In this document: positions 35,674-43,977 of the stretch, piece after piece
Layout of the letters: every line of letters starts with the position of its first letter
Numbering within the stretch: position 1 is the stretch's first letter
NCBI GenBank assembly: GCA_016709725.1
Contig: JADJMG010000001.1
Span: 186,001-250,000, forward strand
Source of the DNA: Bacteroidota bacterium
Lineage (GTDB): Bacteria; Bacteroidota; Bacteroidia; AKYH767-A; OLB10
Reading direction: 5' to 3'
Length of the DNA: 64,000 nucleotides
Notes under the pieces: model-generated
Told to the model about the DNA's origin: nothing
The model's input: only the letters and a program-made list of their open reading frames with translations
The model's database searches: none
Program-made: the position numbers and the translations under genes

Positions 35674-35780
35674 CGGAGTTAGGAGAATGGGAGCATAGGA
35701 GCTCGGGAGAATAGGAGAATAGGAGAATAGGAGAATAGGAGGGAGATGGGATCGCGAAGCTTCGCGAGGGAGATGGGAGT
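35674..35780. repeat. GGAGAATA microsatellite with an inserted 16-bp palindrome
   Basis: Repeated aggagaat units (best at 35704-35740) lead into gggagatggga (35741-35751), then the perfect palindrome TCGCGAAGCTTCGCGA (35752-35767), then gggagatggga again (35768-35778). The exact 11-bp duplication on both sides looks like an insertion with target duplication, or slippage at a repeat. No gene here; the remaining bases to 35905 are AT-rich and uninformative. Confidence 0.7.
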
Positions 35781-35905
35781 TTTTCAATTGCTAAAAAAAG
35801 CTATGCATCAAATTCCAAATCTAATCTCTAAAATCCAAGATCTAAAATCTAACAACCAACCCTGCCGTACTACACTGCATTCCAACAGCAGGGCAAAGCA
35901 TCCAA

Positions 35906-36619
35906 CTAACGCAGTTGCTCCTTATACATACGAACAGTCTCCTCCAACCCAAAATACAAAGCATCACTAATCAGTGCATGACCAATACTTACTTCCAAGA
36001 GGTTAGGGACCATCCTCCTGAAATATGCAAGGTTTTCGAGATTTAGGTCGTGTCCGGCGTTTATTCCCAAGCCAACTTCATTTGCTTTTTGTGCAGCCTC
36101 TATGTAAGAACGTACCGCTTCTGATGGATCTTCGGCAAAGCCACTGGCATAAGCTTCGGTGTATAATTCGATTCTATGGGTGCCAGTATGACATGCTGCC
36201 TCCACCATCATCGGACTTGGATCCACAAATAAACTGACTCTACAATGGATGGATTTAAAATAAGAAACCACATCTTTTAAGAAAGAAGCATTTGAAATCA
36301 TATCCCATCCTGCATTACTCGTTAGCACACCAGGAGGGTCTGGAACTAAGGTTACTTGCTCGGGTCGAACATCATCAATCAGCTTCATAAAGTCCATAGA
36401 GGGATAGCCTTCAATGTTATACTCTGTTGTAATGACTTTTTTCAGGTCATAAACATCCTCATATCGAATATGGCGTTCGTCGGGTCTTGGATGGATGGTA
36501 ATCCCATCTGCCCCAAAACGCTGAACATCAATGGCAGCCTTTACTAAATTAGGCATATTCCCTCCTCTTGCATTCCGCAGAGTAGCGATTTTGTTAATAT
36601 TTACACTTAGCTTCGTCAC
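35906..36619 (-). CDS. pdxJ: Pyridoxine 5'-phosphate synthase
   Basis: PdxJ condenses deoxyxylulose 5-phosphate with 3-amino-2-oxopropyl phosphate to form pyridoxine 5'-phosphate in DXP-dependent vitamin B6 synthesis. The TIM-barrel enzyme (237 aa) shows LSVNINKIATLRNARGG, GADGITIHPRPDERHI, MDFMKLIDDVRPEQVTLVPD, GTHRIELYTEAYA, and GLGINAGHDLNLENL. Start ATG 36619; divergent from the CBS gene across 125 bp. The pdxJ / CBS / nadK neighbourhood is common in Bacteroidota. Confidence 0.97.
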   Translation of the reverse strand: MTKLSVNINKIATLRNARGGNMPNLVKAAIDVQRFGADGITIHPRPDERHIRYEDVYDLKKVITTEYNIEGYPSMDFMKLIDDVRPEQVTLVPDPPGVLTSNAGWDMISNASFLKDVVSYFKSIHCRVSLFVDPSPMMVEAACHTGTHRIELYTEAYASGFAEDPSEAVRSYIEAAQKANEVGLGINAGHDLNLENLAYFRRMVPNLLEVSIGHALISDALYFGLEETVRMYKEQLR

Positions 36620-36744
36620 GACCCTGCAAGATTAAGAAGTTCTAAGCAAATTCTGTAGTTTCGGCACGGTCTTTTGTAATGGATGAACTAAACTCCTCTA
36701 TATTTTGTTTATTCATCCAGATGGGTAAATAAAACGAAAATAAA

Positions 36745-37476
36745 ATGAAAGATCTTCTTATGTTTGCGCCGAACTTGAAAGACACAGAAACCGTTACATC
36801 AGGAAACTTAAGCATGTTCGCTGCTCGATTAATATCTGATAATGTACCTCCACTAAAACCTGGCGATTCTTGTAAGCGCGCGGTAACTTGGATGGAAGAG
36901 CTAAGAGTCAACGCTTTACCAGTAATCAAAGGCCGCGAATATTTAGGCTTAGTTTATAAATTGGATGTAAATAATCCTGCTTTTGCCAACCTTAGCCTCG
37001 AAGATGCCAACATTAAGTATCATAAAGTTTTCGTTTATGATAATCAACACGTTTACGATTTAACAAAAGTAGCTTCTCTTCACAAACTAGATCTTGTTCC
37101 TGTACTCACAACCGAGAACGATTATTTAGGGTTGGTGACCGTAAACGACCTCGTTTCCTATTTCGCCGATAGCCAATCTGTTTATACGCCCGGTGGAATT
37201 ATCGTTATTGAATTAGCATTAGCTGATTATTCGATGTCGCATATTGCTCAAATAGTTGAGTCGGACGGTGCCCATATTCTAAGTGCTAACGTCACTACCG
37301 CTAACGATCCTTCAAAAATTGAATTAACGTTGAAAGTTGATAAAGTTGATTTAAGCAGAATGTTAGCTGCCTTTTATCGTCTCGATTATCATATTGTAGC
37401 TTCCTACCATCAAAGCGAACATTCCGAAGATTTAAAAAATCGTTTCGAGTCGCTCATGAACTATCTTAATATCTAA
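36745..37476 (+). CDS. CBS-domain protein
   Basis: A 243-aa cytoplasmic protein. Residues about 15-150 form a CBS pair (LISDNVPPLKPGDSCKRAVT, VNALPVIKGREYLGLV, DLVPVLTTENDYLGLVTVND), which usually binds adenine nucleotides. The rest (GGIIVIELALADYSMSHIAQ ... YHIVAS) resembles an ACT-like or regulatory domain. In many Bacteroidota this gene sits immediately upstream of nadK; here a 2.9-kb block separates them. A nucleotide-sensing regulatory role is inferred, but no partner is known. Confidence 0.87.
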   Translation: MKDLLMFAPNLKDTETVTSGNLSMFAARLISDNVPPLKPGDSCKRAVTWMEELRVNALPVIKGREYLGLVYKLDVNNPAFANLSLEDANIKYHKVFVYDNQHVYDLTKVASLHKLDLVPVLTTENDYLGLVTVNDLVSYFADSQSVYTPGGIIVIELALADYSMSHIAQIVESDGAHILSANVTTANDPSKIELTLKVDKVDLSRMLAAFYRLDYHIVASYHQSEHSEDLKNRFESLMNYLNI

Positions 37477-37535
37477 GTGGATACTTTTTCGATCAGGTAA
37501 GCATCGGAACTGTTTAAATCATTTTCTTCGTGACA

Positions 37536-38942
37536 ATGAAACTAAGGATTCTATTGCTCTTGCTGTTGATGAATGCAACTCATCTCCATGCACAAGTTTT
37601 AAGTGATAGTCTCACGCTACAAACTTCAATCATCGATCAAATTATTATTACGGGAAATAAAAAGACCCGTTCTTATATTGTTCAACGCGAACTTACTTTT
37701 CATAAAGGCGATACCTTAGCTCCCTTTATTCTTGAATCGGCGATTGAACGCACTCGACAAAATTTAATGAATACCGCGCTCTTCAATTTTGTGGAGATTC
37801 GTTATTTCCAAGGATTGGGAAATACCGTTGTTGTACATATTAATTTAATCGAAAGATGGTATCTCTGGCCATCTCCTGTTTTTGAAATTGCCGATCGAAA
37901 TATTAGTGAGTGGTGGCAAACGAAAGATTTTAGTCGGACGAATTACGGAATGTTTTTGCGCCAAGAAAATTTAACAGGAAGAGATGATATTGCACAATTG
38001 CAAATGCTCTTTGGTTACACAAAACGTTTTGGTGTTTTCTATACCATTCCCTACATCAACAAAAAATTAAATGTGGGTCTCAGCGCAGGATTTTATGTGA
38101 CCAGTGTAAAAGAAGTTGCTTACAATACACTCAACAATAAAATTCAATTTTTTAAAGATCCCGATAATTTTTTAAGAGAAGAAATGCAAGCTTATGTTCG
38201 TTTAACCAAACGACAAGGTCTCTATGATTTCTACAATACAACGCTTGATTACCGCATTTCATCTGTTGAAGATACCATATTAAAATTAAACGATAAATAC
38301 TTTGTTGATGGGTCTACAAAACAACAACATTTGGCTTTAACATGGAGCTATCGTCACGATACGCGCGACTACCAACCGTATGCATTAAATGGTTATTTAT
38401 ACGAGTTAGAAGTAAGTAAAGTAGGATTGAAATTTTTAAAAAACGAACCTGATTTAATTGCTATTTCGATGGGTGTTCGGAAATATTTACCCTTATCAAA
38501 AAGATGGTTTTCTTCTATGGCACTCAAAGGTAGAATCATGCAACGCGAAGGCGGACCGTTCTTCAATCAACGTGCTTTAGGTTATGGATTTGATTACATC
38601 AGAGGATATGATTTATACGTTCTCAACGGACAAGACTTCGCACTTTTTCGCTCGAACCTCAAATACAATTTGATTCCTGTAAAAACGTATCAGTTCTCTT
38701 TTTTAAAATCCGAAAAATTCAAAAAGTTTCCCATCTCTGCTTACCTAAATGCTTTTTTTGATGCAGGATACGTTAGCGACAAACAATTTGGATACAGAAA
38801 TTCGTTAAGCAACGAATGGCAGATGGGCTATGGACTCAGTTTAGATTTTATCACTTACTACGATATCGTTCTGCGCTTTGAATATGCACTCAATAAAATT
38901 GGGGATACCGGTTTGTATTTTAGAGTGGGTGCGGTTTTTTAA
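37536..38942 (+). CDS. POTRA-containing outer-membrane barrel protein (BamA/TamA superfamily)
   Basis: A 468-aa protein: signal peptide LRILLLLLLMNATHLHAQ, one POTRA-like domain (IIDQIIITGNKKTRSYIVQR ... NTALFNFVEIRYF), then a long beta-rich region ending FRVGAVF with a terminal Phe, as in outer-membrane barrels. With only one POTRA it is shorter than BamA (found at 43970) and may be a substrate-specific Omp85-type protein. Start ATG 37536 follows an in-frame GTG by six bases. It lies between the CBS gene and the broken T9SS paralogue. Intact. Confidence 0.8.
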   Translation: MKLRILLLLLLMNATHLHAQVLSDSLTLQTSIIDQIIITGNKKTRSYIVQRELTFHKGDTLAPFILESAIERTRQNLMNTALFNFVEIRYFQGLGNTVVVHINLIERWYLWPSPVFEIADRNISEWWQTKDFSRTNYGMFLRQENLTGRDDIAQLQMLFGYTKRFGVFYTIPYINKKLNVGLSAGFYVTSVKEVAYNTLNNKIQFFKDPDNFLREEMQAYVRLTKRQGLYDFYNTTLDYRISSVEDTILKLNDKYFVDGSTKQQHLALTWSYRHDTRDYQPYALNGYLYELEVSKVGLKFLKNEPDLIAISMGVRKYLPLSKRWFSSMALKGRIMQREGGPFFNQRALGYGFDYIRGYDLYVLNGQDFALFRSNLKYNLIPVKTYQFSFLKSEKFKKFPISAYLNAFFDAGYVSDKQFGYRNSLSNEWQMGYGLSLDFITYYDIVLRFEYALNKIGDTGLYFRVGAVF

Positions 38943-39308
38943 AAGTTCACTATGAAAAAAAGAGTTCTCGTCACTTTACCTTACCGCCAAATCCTGCATT
39001 TGATCATGTATTTCTAAATTACTCAAATGAAGAAAATCTTGATCATAAAAAAACCCCCGACAAAAAAGGGCGGGGGAAAAAAAACCGGGTCCCCCCCCCC
39101 TTTTTTCAACCCCCGCGTGTGTACCCCGGGGGATTTTTTTAATTTTAAAACCAAAAGAGGAAAAAAAAATAAAGCAAAAAAAAAAAAAAAAAAGGAGGGG
39201 GGGAACCCGGGGAAAGGTATAATATTTTCTCCCCACCTTTTCCCTAAAGGGGGGAGTACCCTTGCACCAAAAACAAAAAAAAATTTGGGGGGGGGGGGGG
39301 CGCTGGTT
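38943..39308. other. Corrupt-looking homopolymer stretch
   Basis: From about 39047 to 39301 the sequence is dominated by runs of one base (C9-C11, A8-A17, G7-G15), unlike anything else in the window. Flanking bases 38950-39046 read like partial coding (on the plus strand, LPPNPAFDHVFLNYSNEENL), and 39309 onward is the interior of a T9SS protein. The likeliest cause is a low-quality consensus or a mis-joined read tail exactly where the N-terminus of that protein should be. Reading frames through it encode only Lys/Gly/Phe/Pro-rich nonsense and are not genes. Confidence 0.7.
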
Positions 39309-40314
39309 TTTACTTCAATAATAGTCAACCTGCAAATTTCAAGTCAGTAAGGAATGAGGGCTCTTCATCCACTATCTCAGATAGTAGTGGTTTAATTTCG
39401 TATTTCTTTTTGTTAAACAATATTTTTCCCTTAAATAATGTATTAGTTAATAAATATGATAGTGTAATTAGCAATGGAAGTGGGTTGTATGGTGGAGGAT
39501 GGTATCACGATCGTCTTATAATTCCAAACCCAGACAATGATTCCATGCTATTTATTTTCTCTGCAGGTGTAACCGCTAGTGGACCCTACGGTTTATATTA
39601 TTCAACCGCAAACTACAAAGCCAATAACGACAGCGGTATTGTCATCCAAAAAAATGTGATGTTGAATAATCTTCCTGCATTCGATGCCTTGATGGCTGTT
39701 CGCCATGGGAATGGTAGAGACTGGTGGTTGATTTTTCAGCGATGGTTTCCACCAAATGGTACTACCTTAACAAATGAAATATATATACTTAATAAATAAG
39801 GCTGGAATAAATGGTCCTATCAATCAGAGTATTGGATTGGATCATAGCACTGGTGGAGGGCATTTAATTTTCAATAGTGAAGGAAGTAAATTCGCCCAAA
39901 TATCATGGAAGGGGCAAATACAACTCTGCGATTTCGACAGATGCAGCGGTCAGATTACTTCCTTTACAGCAATTCAGCCTGAAGGGGCCGGGCCATTTCC
40001 ATTGGTATTAACAAGTTGTGCCTTTTCCAATGAAAGGTTCTTATATGTTTGTAAGCAGCAGCCATCAACATCTGGCAATATGATTTAACAGCAGCCAATA
40101 TTGTTAACTCCAAAGTTGGAGTTGGGGTTTTTAATGATCCGAATATGGGTGTGCATTCCATTCTACTAGCCCTGACGATAAAATTTATATTTCCACCTTT
40201 GATGAAAACTGGCCTTATCCGATACTAGCACAGCGTTTACCACATCAATTCAAACCTCAGGTCATCAACCAACCCATTCATTCGGCCGCCTGCGATTTTC
40301 ACTTAAATCTGTAG
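39309..40314 (+). pseudogene. Truncated, multiply frameshifted paralogue of the T9SS protein at 33586
   Basis: Starts without an N-terminus at FYFNNSQPANFKSVRNEGSS and continues NNVLVNKYDSVI, GGGWYHDRLIIPNPDNDSML, KNVMLNNLPAFDALMAVRHG, GGHLIFNSEGSKFAQISW, DRCSGQITSF, DLTAANIVNSKVGVGVFN and SPDDKIYISTFDENW, matching the same order of motifs in the 508-aa protein. Frames change near 39780, 40070 and 40160, and it stops at 40312-40314 (CDFHLNL) before the T9SS tail. Lacking both ends, it is a pseudogene or a misassembled partial copy. Confidence 0.75.
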
Positions 40315-40370
40315 CCACCAATTTCACATTTCTTTTCGGAAATAGAAAAATCCTACCTATTTTCGTATCA

Positions 40371-41249
40371 ATGAAGATCGCATTGTATGCTCGCCAAGTC
40401 GACACCGAAAATTTTCCGTTGATTCGAGAATTATTGAAGGAATTACAAAGGCATCAGTGCGAACTTTATATTTATCAACCTTTTTTGCATCGCATTAAAC
40501 CTTTGGGAAGCGATATTCCTCCCAATACCCCTTTTAATTCTGGCTCTGAAATAAGAGGACATATTGACTTTTTATTAAGTTTAGGGGGAGATGGGACTAT
40601 TTTGGATACCTTAACCTTAGTTCAAGACAGTAATATTCCAGTGATGGGAATCAACTTAGGGCGATTAGGCTTTTTAACGGGTGTGGGTACTGAAGATATT
40701 TCGGGAGCACTCGAAGCTTTAATGAAAGGACATTATACTATCGATAAAAGAAGTTTATTGAGATTAGAATCGAACCGAAATTTATTTGGGGGTGTGAATT
40801 ATGCACTCAACGAATTGACCATCCACAAAAAGGACAGTTCGAGTATGATTACGATCAACACCTACCTCAATGGTGAATATTTGAATTCGTATTGGGCAGA
40901 TGGACTCATCATTGCTACGCCAACGGGTTCGACAGGATATTCTTTAAGTTGTGGCGGACCTATCGTTGCACCTTACTCTGGCAACTTTGTAATTACCCCT
41001 ATCGCTCCTCATAACCTAAATGTTCGCCCAATAGTAGTGTCCGATAAAAATGTGATCTCTTTGGAGGTCGAAGGTCGAAGTCAGTACTTTTTGGCTTCCC
41101 TCGATTCTCGATCGGTTACCATCGATTCGGCTATCTCATTGGCAGTCAGAAGAGAAGACTTCACCATGAGCCTAGTTCGACTAGGCAGTACCAACTTCTT
41201 AAACACACTACGAAAAAAGCTAAACTGGGGTCTCGACACCCGAAACTAA
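40371..41249 (+). CDS. nadK: NAD kinase
   Basis: Phosphorylates NAD to NADP with ATP or polyphosphate in the cytoplasm. The 292-aa protein carries the diagnostic LLSLGGDGTILDTL loop, VMGINLGRLGFLTGV, ALNELTIHKKDSSSM, the second NAD-binding motif WADGLIIATPTGSTGYSLSCGGP, and APHNLNVRPIVVSD. Start ATG 40371 is preceded by a TATTTTCG sequence. It opens the run nadK, DUF6089, uppS, bamA, skp, skp, which is a familiar order in Bacteroidota. Confidence 0.97.
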   Translation: MKIALYARQVDTENFPLIRELLKELQRHQCELYIYQPFLHRIKPLGSDIPPNTPFNSGSEIRGHIDFLLSLGGDGTILDTLTLVQDSNIPVMGINLGRLGFLTGVGTEDISGALEALMKGHYTIDKRSLLRLESNRNLFGGVNYALNELTIHKKDSSSMITINTYLNGEYLNSYWADGLIIATPTGSTGYSLSCGGPIVAPYSGNFVITPIAPHNLNVRPIVVSDKNVISLEVEGRSQYFLASLDSRSVTIDSAISLAVRREDFTMSLVRLGSTNFLNTLRKKLNWGLDTRN

Positions 41250-41331
41250 CCTACTCGCCAAATCCTAAATAATTACACTTAATTATTTAGTAGAAAATAT
41301 TACTTTTGTGCAAAGGCCTTGAAAAATTCCT

Positions 41332-42234
41332 ATGAAGAAACATATACTACTTTGCTTTACGTTCCTGATTCTGTTTAGCTCCATGAGCGAAGCTCAAAGA
41401 TTGCGTGCACGCTGGAAAGCATATCGTTACGAGTGGAGCTTTGGTGTTGGAGCAAGTAATTTCTTGGGCGACTTAGGAGGTGCGAATGCCATTGGAACCA
41501 ATGGTTTCAAAGATTTAGAGTTGAGTTTAACACGACCAGCCCTGACTGTTGGAATGCGTTACAAATTAAGTCCAGCATTATCCATTCACTCCCATCTTAC
41601 TTATGGCCATGTGAAGGGAGATGATAAATTAACCAAGGAATATTTTAGAAGTACGAGAGGATTAAATTTCAAATCGAATATCTACGAATTCAACGTAAAT
41701 TTTGAAGCAGCTCTTCTTAGTCAAAAAGAAGGTGGTATTTATCGTTTGAGAGGCGTACGTCGCTCTAATACATTTGAAGGATCCCTTTATGGATTTGTCG
41801 GAATTGGTGTTTTTCACTTTAATCCAAAAGGAGAATACAATGACAAATGGTACGAACTTCAACCTTTAGGAACTGAAGGACAAGGAATATCACCCGCTCG
41901 TGAAAAATACAAAAGAACTCAAATTTGTATCCCTTTTGGAATCGGTGGTCGTTATTTCTTCAACCGCCGTTGGGGTGTTGGTTTTGAATTCGGACTCAGA
42001 AAAACATTTACCGATTATATTGATGATGTAAGTAAAACATATTATGATCCAGTAGCTATTGAACAAGCTAATGGTCCCGTTGCAGAATATTTTTCAAACC
42101 CTAACCCTATTGCTGAATCAACTGCAGTAGGCCAGCAACGTGGTGATCCGCGTGATAAAGATGCTTATATGTTTGCAATCATCAGTTTACATTATAAGAT
42201 TCGTACCGGTCGTACTAATTTCCCTATATTCTAA
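41332..42234 (+). CDS. DUF6089-type outer-membrane beta-barrel protein
   Basis: A 300-aa protein with signal peptide LLCFTFLILFSSMSEAQ and a beta-rich body (WSFGVGASNFLGDLGGAN, LTVGMRYKLSPALSIHSHLT, GFVGIGVFHFNPKGEYND, GVGFEFGLRKTFTDYIDDVS). DUF6089 proteins lie between nadK and uppS in many Bacteroidota; they are probable 8-10-strand barrels and may assist outer-membrane assembly. TACTTTTG at 41301-41308 fits a -7 element about 24 bp before the ATG. A close paralogue follows directly. Confidence 0.82.
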   Translation: MKKHILLCFTFLILFSSMSEAQRLRARWKAYRYEWSFGVGASNFLGDLGGANAIGTNGFKDLELSLTRPALTVGMRYKLSPALSIHSHLTYGHVKGDDKLTKEYFRSTRGLNFKSNIYEFNVNFEAALLSQKEGGIYRLRGVRRSNTFEGSLYGFVGIGVFHFNPKGEYNDKWYELQPLGTEGQGISPAREKYKRTQICIPFGIGGRYFFNRRWGVGFEFGLRKTFTDYIDDVSKTYYDPVAIEQANGPVAEYFSNPNPIAESTAVGQQRGDPRDKDAYMFAIISLHYKIRTGRTNFPIF

Positions 42235-42310
42235 TATTACGGAGTAGTACTGTTTGTTGAATGGAAAAACTCAACAATACTCAATACAAATTCACGTTTT
42301 GAAAAACACA

Positions 42311-43150
42311 ATGAGGCCGATAGTCTCCCTCTTCCTTATTATACTGGCGTTCCCTTTCATTTCTAATTCTCAATCAAGAGAGCTTGGAATTATGGTTGGA
42401 GTGATGGGCTATCGAGGCGATTTGGATAAAACGATGTATGATACTCGCTTTTTAGAACCGGGCATCAGCGCCATTTACCGTCGTTCATACAGTAATCACT
42501 GGGCTTTCAAAGCTGGTTTATTATATGGGCATGTGAAAGCCGATGATAGTAAGGCCGATGATTTTTACAGTCAAAACAGAAATTTGAATTTCAGATCGCA
42601 TATCATTGAATTATCTGGTCAGTTTGAATTCAATTTTCTACCTTATCAAACGGCAAATCCAAATTCAACATTTAGTCCCTATTTACTCTGTGGATTATCT
42701 GTTTTTCATTTTAATCCAAAAGCAAAAATAAACGACGAATGGATCGAATTGCAGCCGATAGGTACTGAAGGTCAGGGAACGGATGCTTCTAATAAAAATC
42801 CTTATAAGCGGACAAATTTAGCATTCACTTTTGGAGGTGGATTTAAGTTTAAAATTGGACGTCGATTTGGATTAACACTGGAGTCGGGAGTACGACAAAC
42901 CTATACTGATTATTTAGACGATGTGAGTACGGTCTATGCAGATCCAAAATCTATTTTAGTAGAATATGGAAAAACAGCAGCGCTCTTGAGTGATCGATCT
43001 CTCAATCAAGCACCTGGCGGAAATATTGGTCGACAACGTGGCGATACCCAGCGACGTGATTTTTATGTTTTTACGGGAATACAATTAACCTATACACTGA
43101 GTAAGAAATACATCGATGCATGTCAACCTTTTCGCATAAAACTCTGGTAA
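42311..43150 (+). CDS. Second DUF6089-like barrel protein, tandem paralogue
   Basis: A 279-aa protein with signal peptide IVSLFLIILAFPFISNSQ; the start was moved to ATG 42311 because the longer frame from 42254 adds 19 residues before the leader. It shares with the previous gene GVFHFNPK-like (SVFHFNPKAKINDEW), ELQPIGTEGQG, SGVRQTYTDYLDDVSTVYAD and RQRGD motifs, so the pair arose by tandem duplication. Function unknown; probably an outer-membrane barrel. Followed by uppS after 74 bases. Confidence 0.8.
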   Translation: MRPIVSLFLIILAFPFISNSQSRELGIMVGVMGYRGDLDKTMYDTRFLEPGISAIYRRSYSNHWAFKAGLLYGHVKADDSKADDFYSQNRNLNFRSHIIELSGQFEFNFLPYQTANPNSTFSPYLLCGLSVFHFNPKAKINDEWIELQPIGTEGQGTDASNKNPYKRTNLAFTFGGGFKFKIGRRFGLTLESGVRQTYTDYLDDVSTVYADPKSILVEYGKTAALLSDRSLNQAPGGNIGRQRGDTQRRDFYVFTGIQLTYTLSKKYIDACQPFRIKLW

Positions 43151-43224
43151 ATACGTTAACGTCAAGTTAATCTTTTTAAATGATCCAGAAGGCCAATGCA
43201 TTTACTACATTTGCGAGCCCAAAT

Positions 43225-43977
43225 ATGTCACTAAAAGAGCAGATCGATATTCAACGTTTACCACGTCACGTTGCCATCATTATGGACGGTAATGGAAGAT
43301 GGGCTAAACAGCAGGGGAAAATGCGCATTTTCGGACACCAAAATGGTGTACTCGCAGTTAGAGACACGGTTGAAGGAGCTGCTGAATTAGGCGTTGAAGT
43401 ACTTACTGTTTATGCTTTTAGTACTGAAAACTGGAATCGACCCAAGCTTGAAATTGATGCCTTGATGCATCTTTTAGTTCAAACCATCACCAAGGAAACC
43501 CCGAAGTTGATGGAGAACAACATTCGCTTAGCTACCATTGGCAATACGGATAGTCTACCTCCCAAAGTAGCTTCGAATTTGAAAAAATGTATTGACAAAA
43601 CGGCGAACAATACACGAATGACCCTGGTCCTTTCGTTGAGCTATAGCTCGCGCTGGGAAATCACGAATGCGATGCAAAAAATCGCTGAAAAAGTGAAAGC
43701 TGGAGAAATAGATCCTAAAAATATCAACGAAGAATTAATAAGTAATCACCTGAACACTGCTGCTTGGCCCGATCCCGAATTATTAATTCGTACGAGTGGT
43801 GAGTCGAGAATCAGCAATTACTTATTATGGCAAATCGCCTATGCTGAACTCTACTTTACAGAAAAGTTGTGGCCAGATTTTCGACGTGAAGATTTTTATA
43901 AAGCCATTATCGACTTCCAACAACGTGAACGTCGCTTTGGAAAAACATCAGAACAACTGAAATCTGAACATGCGTAG
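43225..43977 (+). CDS. uppS: Isoprenyl transferase (undecaprenyl diphosphate synthase)
   Basis: Makes the C55 lipid carrier for cell-wall and O-antigen sugars by cis-condensing isopentenyl diphosphate. Motifs: IIMDGNGRWAKQQGKMRIFG (catalytic Asp), TVYAFSTENWNRP, ELLIRTSGESRISNYLLWQ, and LYFTEKLWPDFRREDF. Start ATG 43225 (MSLKEQIDI) matches Bacteroidota homologues; a longer frame from 43180 adds 15 unlikely residues. TACATTTG at 43205-43212 lies 12 bp upstream and resembles a -7 element. The stop overlaps the bamA start by eight bases. Confidence 0.96.
   Translation: MSLKEQIDIQRLPRHVAIIMDGNGRWAKQQGKMRIFGHQNGVLAVRDTVEGAAELGVEVLTVYAFSTENWNRPKLEIDALMHLLVQTITKETPKLMENNIRLATIGNTDSLPPKVASNLKKCIDKTANNTRMTLVLSLSYSSRWEITNAMQKIAEKVKAGEIDPKNINEELISNHLNTAAWPDPELLIRTSGESRISNYLLWQIAYAELYFTEKLWPDFRREDFYKAIIDFQQRERRFGKTSEQLKSEHA

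Noticed and set aside
35674..35780. CRISPR-like array
   Set aside because: The repeat units are about 8 bp, directly adjacent and without spacers; it is a microsatellite.
39027..39350. Open frames on both strands across the homopolymer tract
   Set aside because: Their translations are runs of Lys, Gly, Phe and Pro produced by base runs, with no domain or start signal; the DNA itself looks corrupt.
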